Assembly (NCBI GenBank): GCA_030695265.1
Contig: JAUYTA010000571.1
Coordinates: 1 to 12,648 of the forward strand
DNA: 12,648 nucleotides
Reading direction: 5' to 3'
From: Bacteroidota bacterium
GTDB taxonomy: Bacteria > Bacteroidota > Bacteroidia > Bacteroidales > Prolixibacteraceae
Positions 5,705-12,648 of this stretch are shown here, one piece after another; position 1 is the first letter of the stretch, and every line of letters starts with the position of its first letter. Below the pieces are notes generated by a model, which saw only the letters and a list, made by a program, of their open reading frames with translations, had not been told where the DNA came from and did not search any database. Made by a program: the position numbers and the translations under genes.

Positions 5705-6085
5705 ATGGGACTTTTTTCAGCATTAATGGGCAACGCGGGAGTAGTTAGTCAGGAAGAGTTAATTCGCGACTATGGAAAGCTTTTAACTGAAGGTGAAGCA
5801 ATCGATTTAGGGTTTAAACTAATTCGTGATACTTTTATTTTCACCAACAAACGGCTGATTTTGGTTGACAAACAGGGCATTACCGGAAGTAAGACCGAAT
5901 ACCTGTCGATTAACTACAAACAGATTTCGAGGTTCAGTGTCGAAACAGCCGGAACTTTTGATTTGGAAGCAGAACTTAAAATCTGGATTTCGAGTGAACC
6001 TCTTCCGAGCATCACCAAAAAGTTCAACAAGTCGGTCAATGTGTACGATGTGCAAAAAGTATTGGCGCATCATGTGCTAAAATAA
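5705..6085 (+). CDS. Bacterial PH-domain protein (bPH_1 type)
   Basis: The 126-residue protein has no signal peptide or membrane segment. After a short N-terminal helix, the segment from about residue 28 has the pattern of bacterial pleckstrin-homology-like proteins: FKLIRDTFIFTNKRLILVDKQG followed by a charged TEYLSINYKQISRFSVETAG stretch, further strands (AELKIWIS) and a final helix (NVYDVQKVLAHHVL). The FTNKRLILVDKQG strand-turn motif is the clearest hallmark. The biochemical role of the family is not established. It appears to be a single-gene unit with its own promoter at 5647-5675. The ATG at 5705 is the only sensible start; no Shine-Dalgarno sequence precedes it. Confidence 0.8.
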   Translation: MGLFSALMGNAGVVSQEELIRDYGKLLTEGEAIDLGFKLIRDTFIFTNKRLILVDKQGITGSKTEYLSINYKQISRFSVETAGTFDLEAELKIWISSEPLPSITKKFNKSVNVYDVQKVLAHHVLK

Positions 6086-6193
6086 AAGTATTGGCACATT
6101 TTGTCTGTAATTCCGTATAAAACGTTACAGATTTGTCAACTTTACTTCACCAAAAAATTCCATGGAATGAAAACTATTGGTCAAATAAAGCTC

Positions 6194-6955
6194 ATGTCAT
6201 TTTATAGAATCAAGGTTCTGTTCTTTCTGATTTTTATTTATTTGTCCTGCACATCGGCCAGGCAGGATTCGGGTGATAAAAAACGAAACAGTTCATTAAA
6301 AATGTACTCCGAACAAAAAGACGATACCATTCAGTGGGAAAAAGAGGCAAAAAAAATGGTCAACAGCCAACTCATACCAAGAGGGATTACAGATGAAAAA
6401 GTACTCCGTGTGATGGAAAATACTCCCCGCCATCTTTTTGTTCCTGAAAATTATACTGATGCCGCATACGACGATGGTCCTTTACCGATTGGCGAAGGAC
6501 AAACCATTTCGCAGCCATACATTGTGGCGCTCATGACCGAATTGCTGAAATTAAAAGGTCATGAAAAAGTACTTGAAATTGGCACCGGCTCTGGTTATCA
6601 GGCGGCAGTTCTGTCTCCGCTGGTTGATACCTGTTATACTATTGAGCTGGTGAAAAAACTTGCCGACAATGCCGGCGACTTGATAAAAAAACTCGGCTAT
6701 ACCAATGTAATTGCCAAATGCGACGACGGCTACAAGGGTTGGCCGGAACATGCTCCTTTTGATTGCATCATCATTACTGCGGCACCGCCCGAAATTCCAC
6801 AGGCACTGGTTGACCAATTAAAACCTGAAGGAATAATGGTTCTTCCGGTGGGAACATTCTATCAGCAATTAATGGTAATTACAAAAACAAAAAGAGGAAT
6901 CAAAAAGGAAAGTATTATTCCTGTCCGTTTTGTTCCGATGGTGAAACCCGATTGA
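6194..6955 (+). CDS. pcm: Protein-L-isoaspartate O-methyltransferase with lipoprotein signal
   Basis: The 253-residue protein (from ATG 6194) methylates abnormal L-isoaspartyl residues using S-adenosylmethionine, starting their repair. Conserved segments are all present: GITDEKVLRVMENTPRHLFVP, GEGQTISQPYIVALM (QTISQPY about 103-109), motif I VLEIGTGSGYQAAVL (from 126), DDGYKGWP (177-184), FDCIIITAAP (189-198) and a C-terminal RFVPM. The N-terminus is unusual: MSFYRIKVLFFLIFIYLSC is a basic, hydrophobic stretch ending in Cys19, a lipoprotein-type signal followed by a polar linker, so the enzyme is predicted to be exported. I chose 6194 because it gives a canonical signal length. ATG 6167 is possible, and a TTG at 6101 is unlikely. 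The 5' end is therefore moderately uncertain, but the enzyme identity is firm. Confidence 0.9.
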   Translation: MSFYRIKVLFFLIFIYLSCTSARQDSGDKKRNSSLKMYSEQKDDTIQWEKEAKKMVNSQLIPRGITDEKVLRVMENTPRHLFVPENYTDAAYDDGPLPIGEGQTISQPYIVALMTELLKLKGHEKVLEIGTGSGYQAAVLSPLVDTCYTIELVKKLADNAGDLIKKLGYTNVIAKCDDGYKGWPEHAPFDCIIITAAPPEIPQALVDQLKPEGIMVLPVGTFYQQLMVITKTKRGIKKESIIPVRFVPMVKPD

Positions 6956-7056
6956 TTTTGGTTTTCATCTTTATTCCGGCAAAATAATTCCCGTTCAAAA
7001 AATTTAATGATTGTCCGTTTATATACCTATTTGGCATTTTGTGTCAATCAGTTGTG

Positions 7057-7121
7057 GTCATTTATTGTCATTTACTGGCAACTTAATGACTACCAAATGA
7101 CAATTGAATGACTTTTATGAC
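7057..7121. promoter_or_regulatory. Phased cluster of GTCATT/AATGAC motifs
   Basis: GTCATT occurs at 7057-7062 and 7067-7072. Its reverse complement AATGAC occurs at 7085-7090, 7096-7101 and 7107-7112, and a variant TATGAC at 7116-7121. Spacing is 10-11 bases within each half, about one helical turn. The arms TTGTCATTT (7065-7073) and AAATGACAA (7095-7103) form a perfect 9+9 inverted repeat. This resembles a binding array for a dimeric regulator. It lies about 340 bases upstream of the -7 box of the hydrogenase-like operon, so the controlled gene is uncertain. Confidence 0.45.
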
Positions 7122-7276
7122 ATTGGGTAATATTACGGATATCCTTATAAAACTTCTTTCAACAAAGATAACCAAGTGATCAGGGAATACTGAATAGCTA
7201 AAAATTATCAAACCAGTTAAAGTAGTATTCTAATTTCATTAATTTAAAGTGAATATTAAAATGTAGCACGAGAGAT

Positions 7277-7411
7277 ATGAAAGGGAAGATTATGGAGCTA
7301 TTTTCAATATCAGCAAAAGAGGGTAAACTCCTGTGTGCAGTGTGCGGATTTATTTCGCTCGACTATCATAAATTCATTGGAAACAATTTCAATATAAACT
7401 TTTCGTCCTGA
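7277..7411 (+). CDS. Possible small ORF of 44 codons, unrecognised
   Basis: An ATG at 7277 opens a 44-codon frame ending in TGA at 7409-7411. The product begins MKGKIMELFSISAKEGK and contains a CAVC pair (residues 20-23). A purine-rich AGAGAT lies just before the start. It has no recognisable domain, signal peptide or membrane segment. A frame this short can occur by chance in a 546-base gap, so I list it as tentative. Confidence 0.2.
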   Translation: MKGKIMELFSISAKEGKLLCAVCGFISLDYHKFIGNNFNINFSS

Positions 7412-7446
7412 ATGTGCATTTTGGACGTTGCCCGGGATAATTTCCA

Positions 7447-7454
7447 TACTTTTG
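7447..7454 (+). promoter_or_regulatory. Candidate -7 box for the hyf-like operon
   Basis: TACTTTTG matches TAnnTTTG exactly, about 50 bases upstream of the first gene's ATG (7502). Two possible -33 TTG elements (7421-7423 and 7428-7430) have non-ideal spacings of 23 and 16 bases. Transcription would start near 7461. Confidence 0.45.
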
Positions 7455-7501
7455 CCTTTACTTTGCATTTTTATTTTTTGTCATAATCAGACTTTTGAAG
7501 T

Positions 7502-9529
7502 ATGATAGGATTTACATCTCTTGAAAATTCAGGTTTTCTTTTTAATATCTACATTGGTATTTTACTCACCGGATTAATTGGTATCGTAGTTGTTTCAGAA
7601 AAATTAAAGCCCTACTTATCGGCATTGATTGTTCTCCTTGTGTCACTTATTACCAGCTTAATAGCAATAAAGGGAATCAACTCAAATGAGTTGGAGTTTT
7701 TCATTCCCGGCGGTTCCTTCATTGGCGATATTCCATTCAGGATTGATGCGCTTTCAGCCTGGTTTATTCTCATCATTAACCTGACCGTTACCACAGGGGT
7801 TTTGTACGGAATTGGTTACCTCAGGGCATACAAGCCAATAAAATCAATTATTACACTTCATTGGTTACTGCTTGTTCTTTTTCAGTCATCCATGTTGTGG
7901 GTTTGCATGGTTCAAAACAGCATTGCTTTTCTTATCGCCTGGGAAATCATGTCATTGTCGTCCCTGTTTTTGGTTTTGTTCGATCACACCGATTCCAAAG
8001 TGATTAAAGCTGGCATAAACTACATGGTTCAAATGCACCTGAGTGTTGTTTTTCTGACTGTCGCTTTCATCTGGGTGTATTTTGAAACCGGAACTTTCGA
8101 CTTTAAAGGCATCGATATTTATTTTGGCTCCAATGCGAATCTTTGGTTGTTCGTCGTGTTTTTTCTTGGTTTTGGCCTGAAAGCCGGGTTCATGGGTTTG
8201 CATTCGTGGTTGCCGCTTGCCCATCCTGCCGCACCATCGCATATTTCAGGAATCATGTCAGGAGTGATAGTTAAAATGGGTATTTACGGTATTTTCCGGG
8301 TTATTACCTTTTTAAAAGCAGATTTCATTTTGTTGGGAGAAATTGTTTTAACCTTCTCCGTTTTAACCGGTTTGTTCGGAATCATGAATGCCGCTGTGCA
8401 CCGCGATTTTAAGAAAATGCTCGCTTATTGTACGATCGAAAATATCGGAATTATTGGTATTGGCATCGGAGTGGGATTGATTGGTTTGGGAAAAGATCAG
8501 AATGTATTGATCTTTCTTGGTTTTGGAGGCGCACTCTTGCATGTGCTGAATCATTCGCTTTTTAAATCGCTGCTGTTTTATTCGGCGGGATCGGTTTATC
8601 AGCAAACACATACCCGCGATATGAATCAGTTGGGCGGACTGATAAAAAAAATGCCACAAACAGCTTTGTTATTTCTGATTGGAGCTTTGGCGATTGGCGG
8701 AATTCCACCCTTCAACGGATTTATCTCGGAATTCCTCATTTATAGCGGATTACTCGCCGGGATACATTCTGTTGACATAGCGCAAACCACCCTGATGGTA
8801 GTTTCGGTTGCCGGAATGAGCATTATCGGCGGCATTTCGGTATTTGCTTTTACCAAAACTTTTGGAACCATTTTTTTAGGTTCAGCCAGAACTGAATTGC
8901 ATCAAGAGCCAAAGGAAGTCTCAAATATCATGTTGGTTCCACAATACCTGATTGTGCTGGTTATGCTTTCCGTGGCTTTCTTCTCAGGTTATTTCCTGAA
9001 TGTTATTCTGAACATTCTGAACGGATCTTTTCATGTCAGCATGGAAGTCGGAAATGTTGATTTTCTGCGCTACTCATCAGTTTTACAGCATATTAGTTTG
9101 TATTCATTTCTGTTTCTTATTGGAATAGGATTAATTTTTTACCTCCGGAGAGCGATTACCCGAAACCGTGTAAGCACTTACAATTCAACCTGGGGATGTG
9201 GATATGTTGCTCCAACCAGCCGCATGCAATACTCCGGAAAGTCGTTTACAAAGCCTTTGAGCAAGCTTTTTAACTTTGTGCTGATCGAAGAAAAGAATTT
9301 TAACGAATTGAAATCAAATGAAATATTTCCTGTGAACAGAAAATATTCCTCTTCCTATCTCGACTTTTGGGAACATTGGCTGATAAATCCGGCAACAAAA
9401 TACCTCGATTTATTTATCGACCTGTTTAAATTTATCCAGAATGGACGAATTCAGGCTTATGTTCTCTATGGTATTATTTTTATATTGATTGTATTTATTG
9501 GAACAGTGTTTCATTCATCGCTTCAGTAA
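7502..9529 (+). CDS. hyfB: Hydrogenase-4 subunit B-like proton-translocating antiporter-like subunit
   Basis: The 675-residue polytopic membrane protein belongs to the NuoL/Mrp-antiporter-like family, in its HyfB/HycC branch. Channel residues visible by pattern are E148 in LIAWEIMSLSS, K227 in FGLKAGF, the H234-containing HSWLPLAHPAAPSHISG segment, K258 in VKMG, and K355 in NHSLFKSLLFYSAGS. GGIPPFNGFISEF (399-411) is the conserved TM12 region. The C-terminal STWGCGYVAPTSRMQYSGKSFTKPL (from 562) separates HyfB/HycC from NuoL. The protein would pump ions across the cytoplasmic membrane, driven by electron transfer in a soluble arm. It is the first gene of the operon, with a 63-base gap to hyfC. 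Its start is the first ATG after the candidate promoter. In Hyf-like clusters an Fe-S subunit (HyfA) gene often precedes hyfB; here none does. Confidence 0.88.
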   Translation: MIGFTSLENSGFLFNIYIGILLTGLIGIVVVSEKLKPYLSALIVLLVSLITSLIAIKGINSNELEFFIPGGSFIGDIPFRIDALSAWFILIINLTVTTGVLYGIGYLRAYKPIKSIITLHWLLLVLFQSSMLWVCMVQNSIAFLIAWEIMSLSSLFLVLFDHTDSKVIKAGINYMVQMHLSVVFLTVAFIWVYFETGTFDFKGIDIYFGSNANLWLFVVFFLGFGLKAGFMGLHSWLPLAHPAAPSHISGIMSGVIVKMGIYGIFRVITFLKADFILLGEIVLTFSVLTGLFGIMNAAVHRDFKKMLAYCTIENIGIIGIGIGVGLIGLGKDQNVLIFLGFGGALLHVLNHSLFKSLLFYSAGSVYQQTHTRDMNQLGGLIKKMPQTALLFLIGALAIGGIPPFNGFISEFLIYSGLLAGIHSVDIAQTTLMVVSVAGMSIIGGISVFAFTKTFGTIFLGSARTELHQEPKEVSNIMLVPQYLIVLVMLSVAFFSGYFLNVILNILNGSFHVSMEVGNVDFLRYSSVLQHISLYSFLFLIGIGLIFYLRRAITRNRVSTYNSTWGCGYVAPTSRMQYSGKSFTKPLSKLFNFVLIEEKNFNELKSNEIFPVNRKYSSSYLDFWEHWLINPATKYLDLFIDLFKFIQNGRIQAYVLYGIIFILIVFIGTVFHSSLQ

Positions 9530-9592
9530 TAGTTATTCCGGTTTTCATCGGTAGTATTTTGACAGTTTTATAATTCTTAAACCATTTATAAT

Positions 9593-10498
9593 ATGCTAAG
9601 TTTGGTACTCATACTTATCGCAAGCCTTTTCTTCACCGGAATTATAATTCGGACAAAAAGTATTTGGTCTGGAAGAAAAGGGCCAGGTATCTTTCAGCCT
9701 GTTAAAGATGTGTGGAGGCTATTTAAAAAAGGTTCGGTGTACAGCGAAACTACCAGCTTTGTATTCCAGATTGCTCCGGTAATCTACTTTTCATCAGTTG
9801 TGATGGCAATTTTGGTCGTTCCGTTCGGCTCCACCAAAGGAATTATAAGTTTCGATGGCGACTTTATCTTTTTTGCCTACGTTTTGGCGTTGGGCAAATT
9901 CTTTAGTATTATTTCGGCAATGGATACCGGAAGCAGTTTCGAAGGCATGGGTGCAAGCCGCGAAGCATTGTACTCGATGTTTGCCGAACCTGCATTTTTT
10001 ATATTGATGGGTTCGTTTGCTTTGCTCACAGGCCACACTTCGTTCTTCGAAATCTTTTCGACCTTGCATCTGGGATCGTATATTACTTATGCACTGGGAA
10101 TTATGGCCACTTTTGTTCTGGTAATGATTGCCATGATCGAAAATAGCCGGATGCCAATCGACGATCCAAAAACACACCTTGAATTGACCATGGTTCACGA
10201 AGTAATGATTCTCGACAACAGCGGCTTCGATCTGGGATTGATCCTTTCGACCGGTTATCTGAAATTCGTCCTATACGGAACTCTCATTACCAACTTATAC
10301 ATTGGCGAACTGTCTTTATTATATGCCATTCCGGCATTTTTCTTCATTCAGTTTGCCTTTGCTGTTTCAGTTGGGATCATTGAATCGTTCATGGCCCGTT
10401 ACAGGATGAGCCATAACCCGCAGTTTATTTTTGCACTTTCATCGGTCAGTTTGCTGATCTTTTTGGGTGTATTACTTGTGCTTGGAAAATTTGTTTAA
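9593..10498 (+). CDS. hyfC: Hydrogenase-4 subunit C / NuoH-like membrane anchor subunit
   Basis: The 301-residue, multi-spanning protein belongs to the NuoH/HycD/HyfC family, which anchors the electron-transfer arm and couples it to ion translocation. Conserved cytoplasmic-side segments are GRKGPGIFQPVKDVWRLFKK (27-46), MDTGSSFEGMGASREALYSMFAEPA (110-134) and ENSRMPIDDPKTHLELTMVHEVM (183-205), which carries the acidic residues D190, D191, E197 and E203. A late ESFMARYRM (264-272) is also typical. The hydrogenase-type spelling of the second and third segments, and the neighbours, separate it from complex I NuoH. Eleven bases separate it from hyfE, consistent with one transcript. The ATG at 9593 is the natural start at the N-terminal membrane segment. 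Confidence 0.9.
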   Translation: MLSLVLILIASLFFTGIIIRTKSIWSGRKGPGIFQPVKDVWRLFKKGSVYSETTSFVFQIAPVIYFSSVVMAILVVPFGSTKGIISFDGDFIFFAYVLALGKFFSIISAMDTGSSFEGMGASREALYSMFAEPAFFILMGSFALLTGHTSFFEIFSTLHLGSYITYALGIMATFVLVMIAMIENSRMPIDDPKTHLELTMVHEVMILDNSGFDLGLILSTGYLKFVLYGTLITNLYIGELSLLYAIPAFFFIQFAFAVSVGIIESFMARYRMSHNPQFIFALSSVSLLIFLGVLLVLGKFV

Positions 10499-10509
10499 TA
10501 CTTACGAAA

Positions 10510-11142
10510 ATGATTGACGTACTTTTAATAGTTTTCATCATCACCCTGTTGTATGTTTCCATCGCGAACCGGATCATTACTTATGTGAAGGTTTTAGCGC
10601 TTCAGGGATTTATACTCTTTGGGGTAACTTTTTTGCAGTTGCAGGAGATCAACACTTTAAATCTGGTGCTCATTCTGCTTGAAACCATTGTTTTCAAAGC
10701 AATCGCGGTCCCTTTGTTTTTGGATCATCTCATCAAACGGAACAACATTACACGCGAAGCGGAACCATACATCCCCAATTTCCTTTCACTCGTAATTACG
10801 ACCATCATTATTGTGGTAACTATTCTGTTGGCCAATTCGGTAAAGGATGATAATCTGGACAAGATATTTTTCATTGTAGCGCTTTCGACGCTGTTCACAG
10901 GTCTGTATTTCATCGCTTCACGCAAGAAAATAATCACACACGTAATGGGCTATCTGATCATTGAAAATGGGGTTTTTGTTTTGTCGCTGGCAGTTGGAAA
11001 CGAAATGCCCATGCTTGTGAACCTCGGTATCATGCTTGATATTTTTGCGAGCGTTTTGATTCTGGGAATATTTCTGAATAAAATTGGCGACGTTTTTAAA
11101 GATGTCGATGTTACCCAGTTAAGCAATTTGAAGGATTATTAA
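10510..11142 (+). CDS. hyfE: Hydrogenase-4 subunit E-like membrane protein
   Basis: The 210-residue membrane protein has the HyfE pattern: an N-terminal group of helices, the segment NLVLILLETIVFKAIAVPLFL (51-71) with E58, then a loop (NITREAEPYIPNF), further helices, and GYLIIENGVFVLSLAVGNEMPMLVNLGIMLDIF (147-179) with E152. The last part is the NuoK/MnhC-like core that is the hallmark of HyfE. Its length is close to the usual HyfE size. It lies between hyfC (11-base gap) and hyfF (11-base gap) in conserved order. It probably forms part of the ion-translocating membrane arm. HyfE-like proteins occur in hydrogenase 4, in the related Ehr complexes and in some other group 4 hydrogenases, so it does not prove hydrogenase activity. 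Confidence 0.85.
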   Translation: MIDVLLIVFIITLLYVSIANRIITYVKVLALQGFILFGVTFLQLQEINTLNLVLILLETIVFKAIAVPLFLDHLIKRNNITREAEPYIPNFLSLVITTIIIVVTILLANSVKDDNLDKIFFIVALSTLFTGLYFIASRKKIITHVMGYLIIENGVFVLSLAVGNEMPMLVNLGIMLDIFASVLILGIFLNKIGDVFKDVDVTQLSNLKDY

Positions 11143-11153
11143 AATACAACTAC

Positions 11154-12584
11154 ATGACAGGAATTTATTTAACAGGGGGTATTATCATAGCAGGTTTGTT
11201 ATTCGCAAATCGGAATGTAATCATTAACAATGCTTTGATCATCCTTTTTGGCTTATTTCAAACTGTTTTTACAATCTTCCAATGTTCAAATTATAGGGGA
11301 ACTGATTTGGAGTATTTCACCTCCGATTCTTTGGGATTGTTATTTTTAATCACCTTAACTGTCGTTAGTCTTCCGGCTTTGATGCACAGTTACTTGTACA
11401 TAAAGCGCAGTCCCGAAACATCGCACCATTCAAGAAGCATTTATTTCGCGGCGCTTGTTCTGCTAATCACATCCATTAGCGCTGCCTACCTGGCCAATCA
11501 CATTGCCGTTGTCTGGATTTTTACTGAACTGACAACCCTGAGCGCCTCCGCGTTGATCTACCATCACCGAAACAAACTGGCGCTTGAAGGTACCTGGAAA
11601 TACGTGTTTATTTGTGCAATCAGTATCACATTTGTTTTCATTGGCATTCTGTTTCTCAGTCTTTCGCTTCAGGGAACCGGTTCTGAAGATTTGTCATACT
11701 CCAACTTGATGGCAAAAAGCGACCAGTTAAATCCATTCTGGCTGAGGCTTGCTTTCCTGTTTATTTTCACCGGATTTACTGCCAAGCTCGGATTAGTTCC
11801 GATGTACACCGCCGGAGTTGATGCCAAAGACAAAGCTCCCGCACCTGCTGGTGCATTATTGTCAAGTGCATTAATGAACATGGGTTTTATTGGTATTTTT
11901 AGGTTGTACACAGTTATTGCGCATACACCTTTGCATCACTGGGCCAATATTGTGATTTTTGTTTCGGCAATACTCTCCATATTCGTAGCTACTGTTTACA
12001 TGACAAAAGTGGTGAATATCAAACGCATGTTTGCCTATTCTAGCATCGAACACATGGGTTTGGTTATGTTGGGAATTGCTGCCGGAGGAATTGGCTATTA
12101 TGCAGCAATCCTGCATCTTGTTTTACATGCCTTGGTTAAGTCGAGCCTGTTTTTTCAGTTCAACCAGTTGTACAATGTTTTTCAGAGCAAGAGCATCGCC
12201 TACGTTGGCAATTATTTTAAATACAACCCAACCGGTGCAATCGTATTGCTGATCGCCTTTATCAGTGCCACTGCCATGCCGCCTTCAGGATTATTTGTGA
12301 GCGAATTCCTGATTTTCAGGGCGCTGTTCGAAGGCCAGTATATTTTTGTGTTGTTGCTGGTGCTTTTACTCCTGACGATCATTATCTGGGCATTTGCAAA
12401 AAATATTTTCAAAATTCTGTTTACTCCGGTTGAAGGGTTTGATGATAGCAATGTTCCTAGAATAAATCCATGGGAATCACTGACCCAATATGTATTGCTG
12501 TTTGCCGCTGTTTGGCTGGGCTTAAATCCTCCTGAAATATTTGTGGATATGATCAGGGAAAGTGTCATGTTGTTACAAATTTAA
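11154..12584 (+). CDS. hyfF: Hydrogenase-4 subunit F-like, NuoN/NuoM-type antiporter-like subunit
   Basis: The 476-residue polytopic protein is a second antiporter-like subunit. Key residues visible by pattern are E125 in WIFTELTTLSASALIYHHRN, K211 in TGFTAKLGLVPMYTAGVDAKDKAPAPAGALLSS, MFAYSSIEHMGLV (292-304) and K329 in LHALVKSSLFFQFNQ. The VDAKDKAPAPAGALLSS segment replaces the complex I form (PDAHSEAPAPVSALLS) and is typical of the HyfF branch. MPPSGLFVSEFLIFRAL (375-391) matches the conserved TM12 region. With hyfB it gives the complex two proton-channel subunits. No hyfD gene, a third antiporter-like subunit of E. coli hydrogenase 4, is present between hyfC and hyfE. Only three bases separate its stop from the next start, indicating coupling to the following gene. 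Confidence 0.88.
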   Translation: MTGIYLTGGIIIAGLLFANRNVIINNALIILFGLFQTVFTIFQCSNYRGTDLEYFTSDSLGLLFLITLTVVSLPALMHSYLYIKRSPETSHHSRSIYFAALVLLITSISAAYLANHIAVVWIFTELTTLSASALIYHHRNKLALEGTWKYVFICAISITFVFIGILFLSLSLQGTGSEDLSYSNLMAKSDQLNPFWLRLAFLFIFTGFTAKLGLVPMYTAGVDAKDKAPAPAGALLSSALMNMGFIGIFRLYTVIAHTPLHHWANIVIFVSAILSIFVATVYMTKVVNIKRMFAYSSIEHMGLVMLGIAAGGIGYYAAILHLVLHALVKSSLFFQFNQLYNVFQSKSIAYVGNYFKYNPTGAIVLLIAFISATAMPPSGLFVSEFLIFRALFEGQYIFVLLLVLLLLTIIIWAFAKNIFKILFTPVEGFDDSNVPRINPWESLTQYVLLFAAVWLGLNPPEIFVDMIRESVMLLQI

Positions 12585-12587
12585 AAA

Positions 12588-12648
12588 ATGGAAAATTACA
12601 CAACGATATTAAACAATCAGACCATTCCGGTGGCCGATATTCCTGAAG
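12588..12648 (+). CDS. hyfG: Probable hydrogenase/complex large subunit, N-terminus only
   Basis: An ATG three bases after the hyfF stop opens a frame of 20 codons reaching the window edge (MENYTTILNNQTIPVADIPE). The position matches that of the large-subunit gene (hyfG/hycE-like, NuoC-NuoD fusion) in Hyf-type clusters, and the IPVxDIPE phrase fits the start of its NuoC-like domain. Too little sequence is present to see the [NiFe]-binding CxxC motifs. The assignment rests mainly on context. Confidence 0.55.
   Translation, partial: MENYTTILNNQTIPVADIPE

Larger units (their letters stand above)
6956..7501. other. Long AT-rich intergenic region
   Basis: These 546 bases contain a cluster of phased AATGAC/GTCATT motifs (7057-7121), a possible 44-codon ORF (7277-7411) and a candidate promoter for the downstream hydrogenase-like operon (7447-7454). 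I see no tRNA, no long stem-loop and no recognisable gene remnant. No clear terminator follows the methyltransferase gene. Confidence 0.6.

Noticed and set aside
6101..6193. Extended N-terminus of the methyltransferase from TTG 6101 or ATG 6167
   Set aside because: These place 22-31 extra residues before a canonical basic-hydrophobic-Cys signal. The start at 6194 gives a normal lipoprotein signal, although 6167 cannot be fully excluded.
7057..7121. Reading the AATGAC cluster as a CRISPR-like or iteron/origin array
   Set aside because: Units are only six bases, spacing is one helical turn, orientation inverts, and no replication or cas gene is nearby. A regulator-binding cluster is the simpler reading.
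9530..9592. A separate promoter in the 63-base gap between hyfB and hyfC
   Set aside because: No exact TAnnTTTG box with suitable spacing was found, and the gene order supports one operon.
9794..10198. A 134-codon minus-strand open frame inside hyfC
   Set aside because: It is antisense to strongly conserved NuoH/HyfC motifs and the translation is rich in His, Gln and Cys without any domain; a shadow frame.
7502..12584. Assigning the membrane genes to respiratory complex I (nuoL/H/K/N)
   Set aside because: The CGY-APTSRMQY tail of the first gene, the HyfE-type gene and the hyfB-C-E-F order are hydrogenase-4/group 4 features not found in nuo operons.

Overview
The window looks like a chromosomal segment from a Bacteroidota (Bacteroidetes) bacterium, possibly of the Marinilabiliales/Prolixibacteraceae type; the phylum is well supported and the family is only a guess. 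The DNA is AT-rich. Starts mostly lack a Shine-Dalgarno sequence. Several genes are preceded by an exact TAnnTTTG box, the Bacteroidetes sigma-ABfr -7 element. The protein types (repeat-coiled-coil histidine kinase, GH127, exported lipoprotein enzymes) fit the same phylum.

Region 1 (1-2064): a minus-strand sensor histidine kinase is interrupted by an in-frame amber codon. The conserved kinase sequence resumes in the same frame on the other side, so the gene is probably a pseudogene. Upstream of it lies a complete, apparently intact IS1595-family insertion sequence (720-1734) with 26-bp inverted ends and a perfect 8-bp target duplication (ATAAAATA). It landed in what was the divergent intergenic region between the kinase and a small XRE-type regulator, next to a perfect 12+12 dyad in the regulator's promoter.

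Region 2 (2065-4644): a two-gene unit encodes an exported GH127 (DUF1680) glycosidase and, 10 bases downstream, a lipoprotein that I read as a divergent RbsD/FucU-type sugar mutarotase. A strong hairpin lies in the predicted leader. Together they could hydrolyse a terminal L-arabinofuranoside-like sugar and equilibrate the released sugar outside the cytoplasm. This pair is the best candidate here for an undescribed functional unit.

Region 3 (4645-6955): a decayed stretch retains a recognisable pirin fragment, joined in frame to an intact NADPH-dependent FMN reductase. A small bacterial PH-domain protein with a good promoter follows, then a protein-L-isoaspartate O-methyltransferase carrying a lipoprotein signal.

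Region 4 (6956-7501): a 546-base intergenic region holds a helically phased cluster of AATGAC/GTCATT motifs, a possible 44-codon ORF and a candidate promoter for the next operon.

Region 5 (7502-12648): a membrane-module operon in the order hyfB, hyfC, hyfE, hyfF, then the first 20 codons of what is probably the large-subunit gene (hyfG/hycE-like). It encodes a Hyf/Hyc-type group 4 [NiFe]-hydrogenase or a related energy-converting complex with two antiporter-like subunits, one NuoH-like subunit and one HyfE subunit. The catalytic subunits lie beyond the window, so whether it is a true hydrogenase cannot be decided here.
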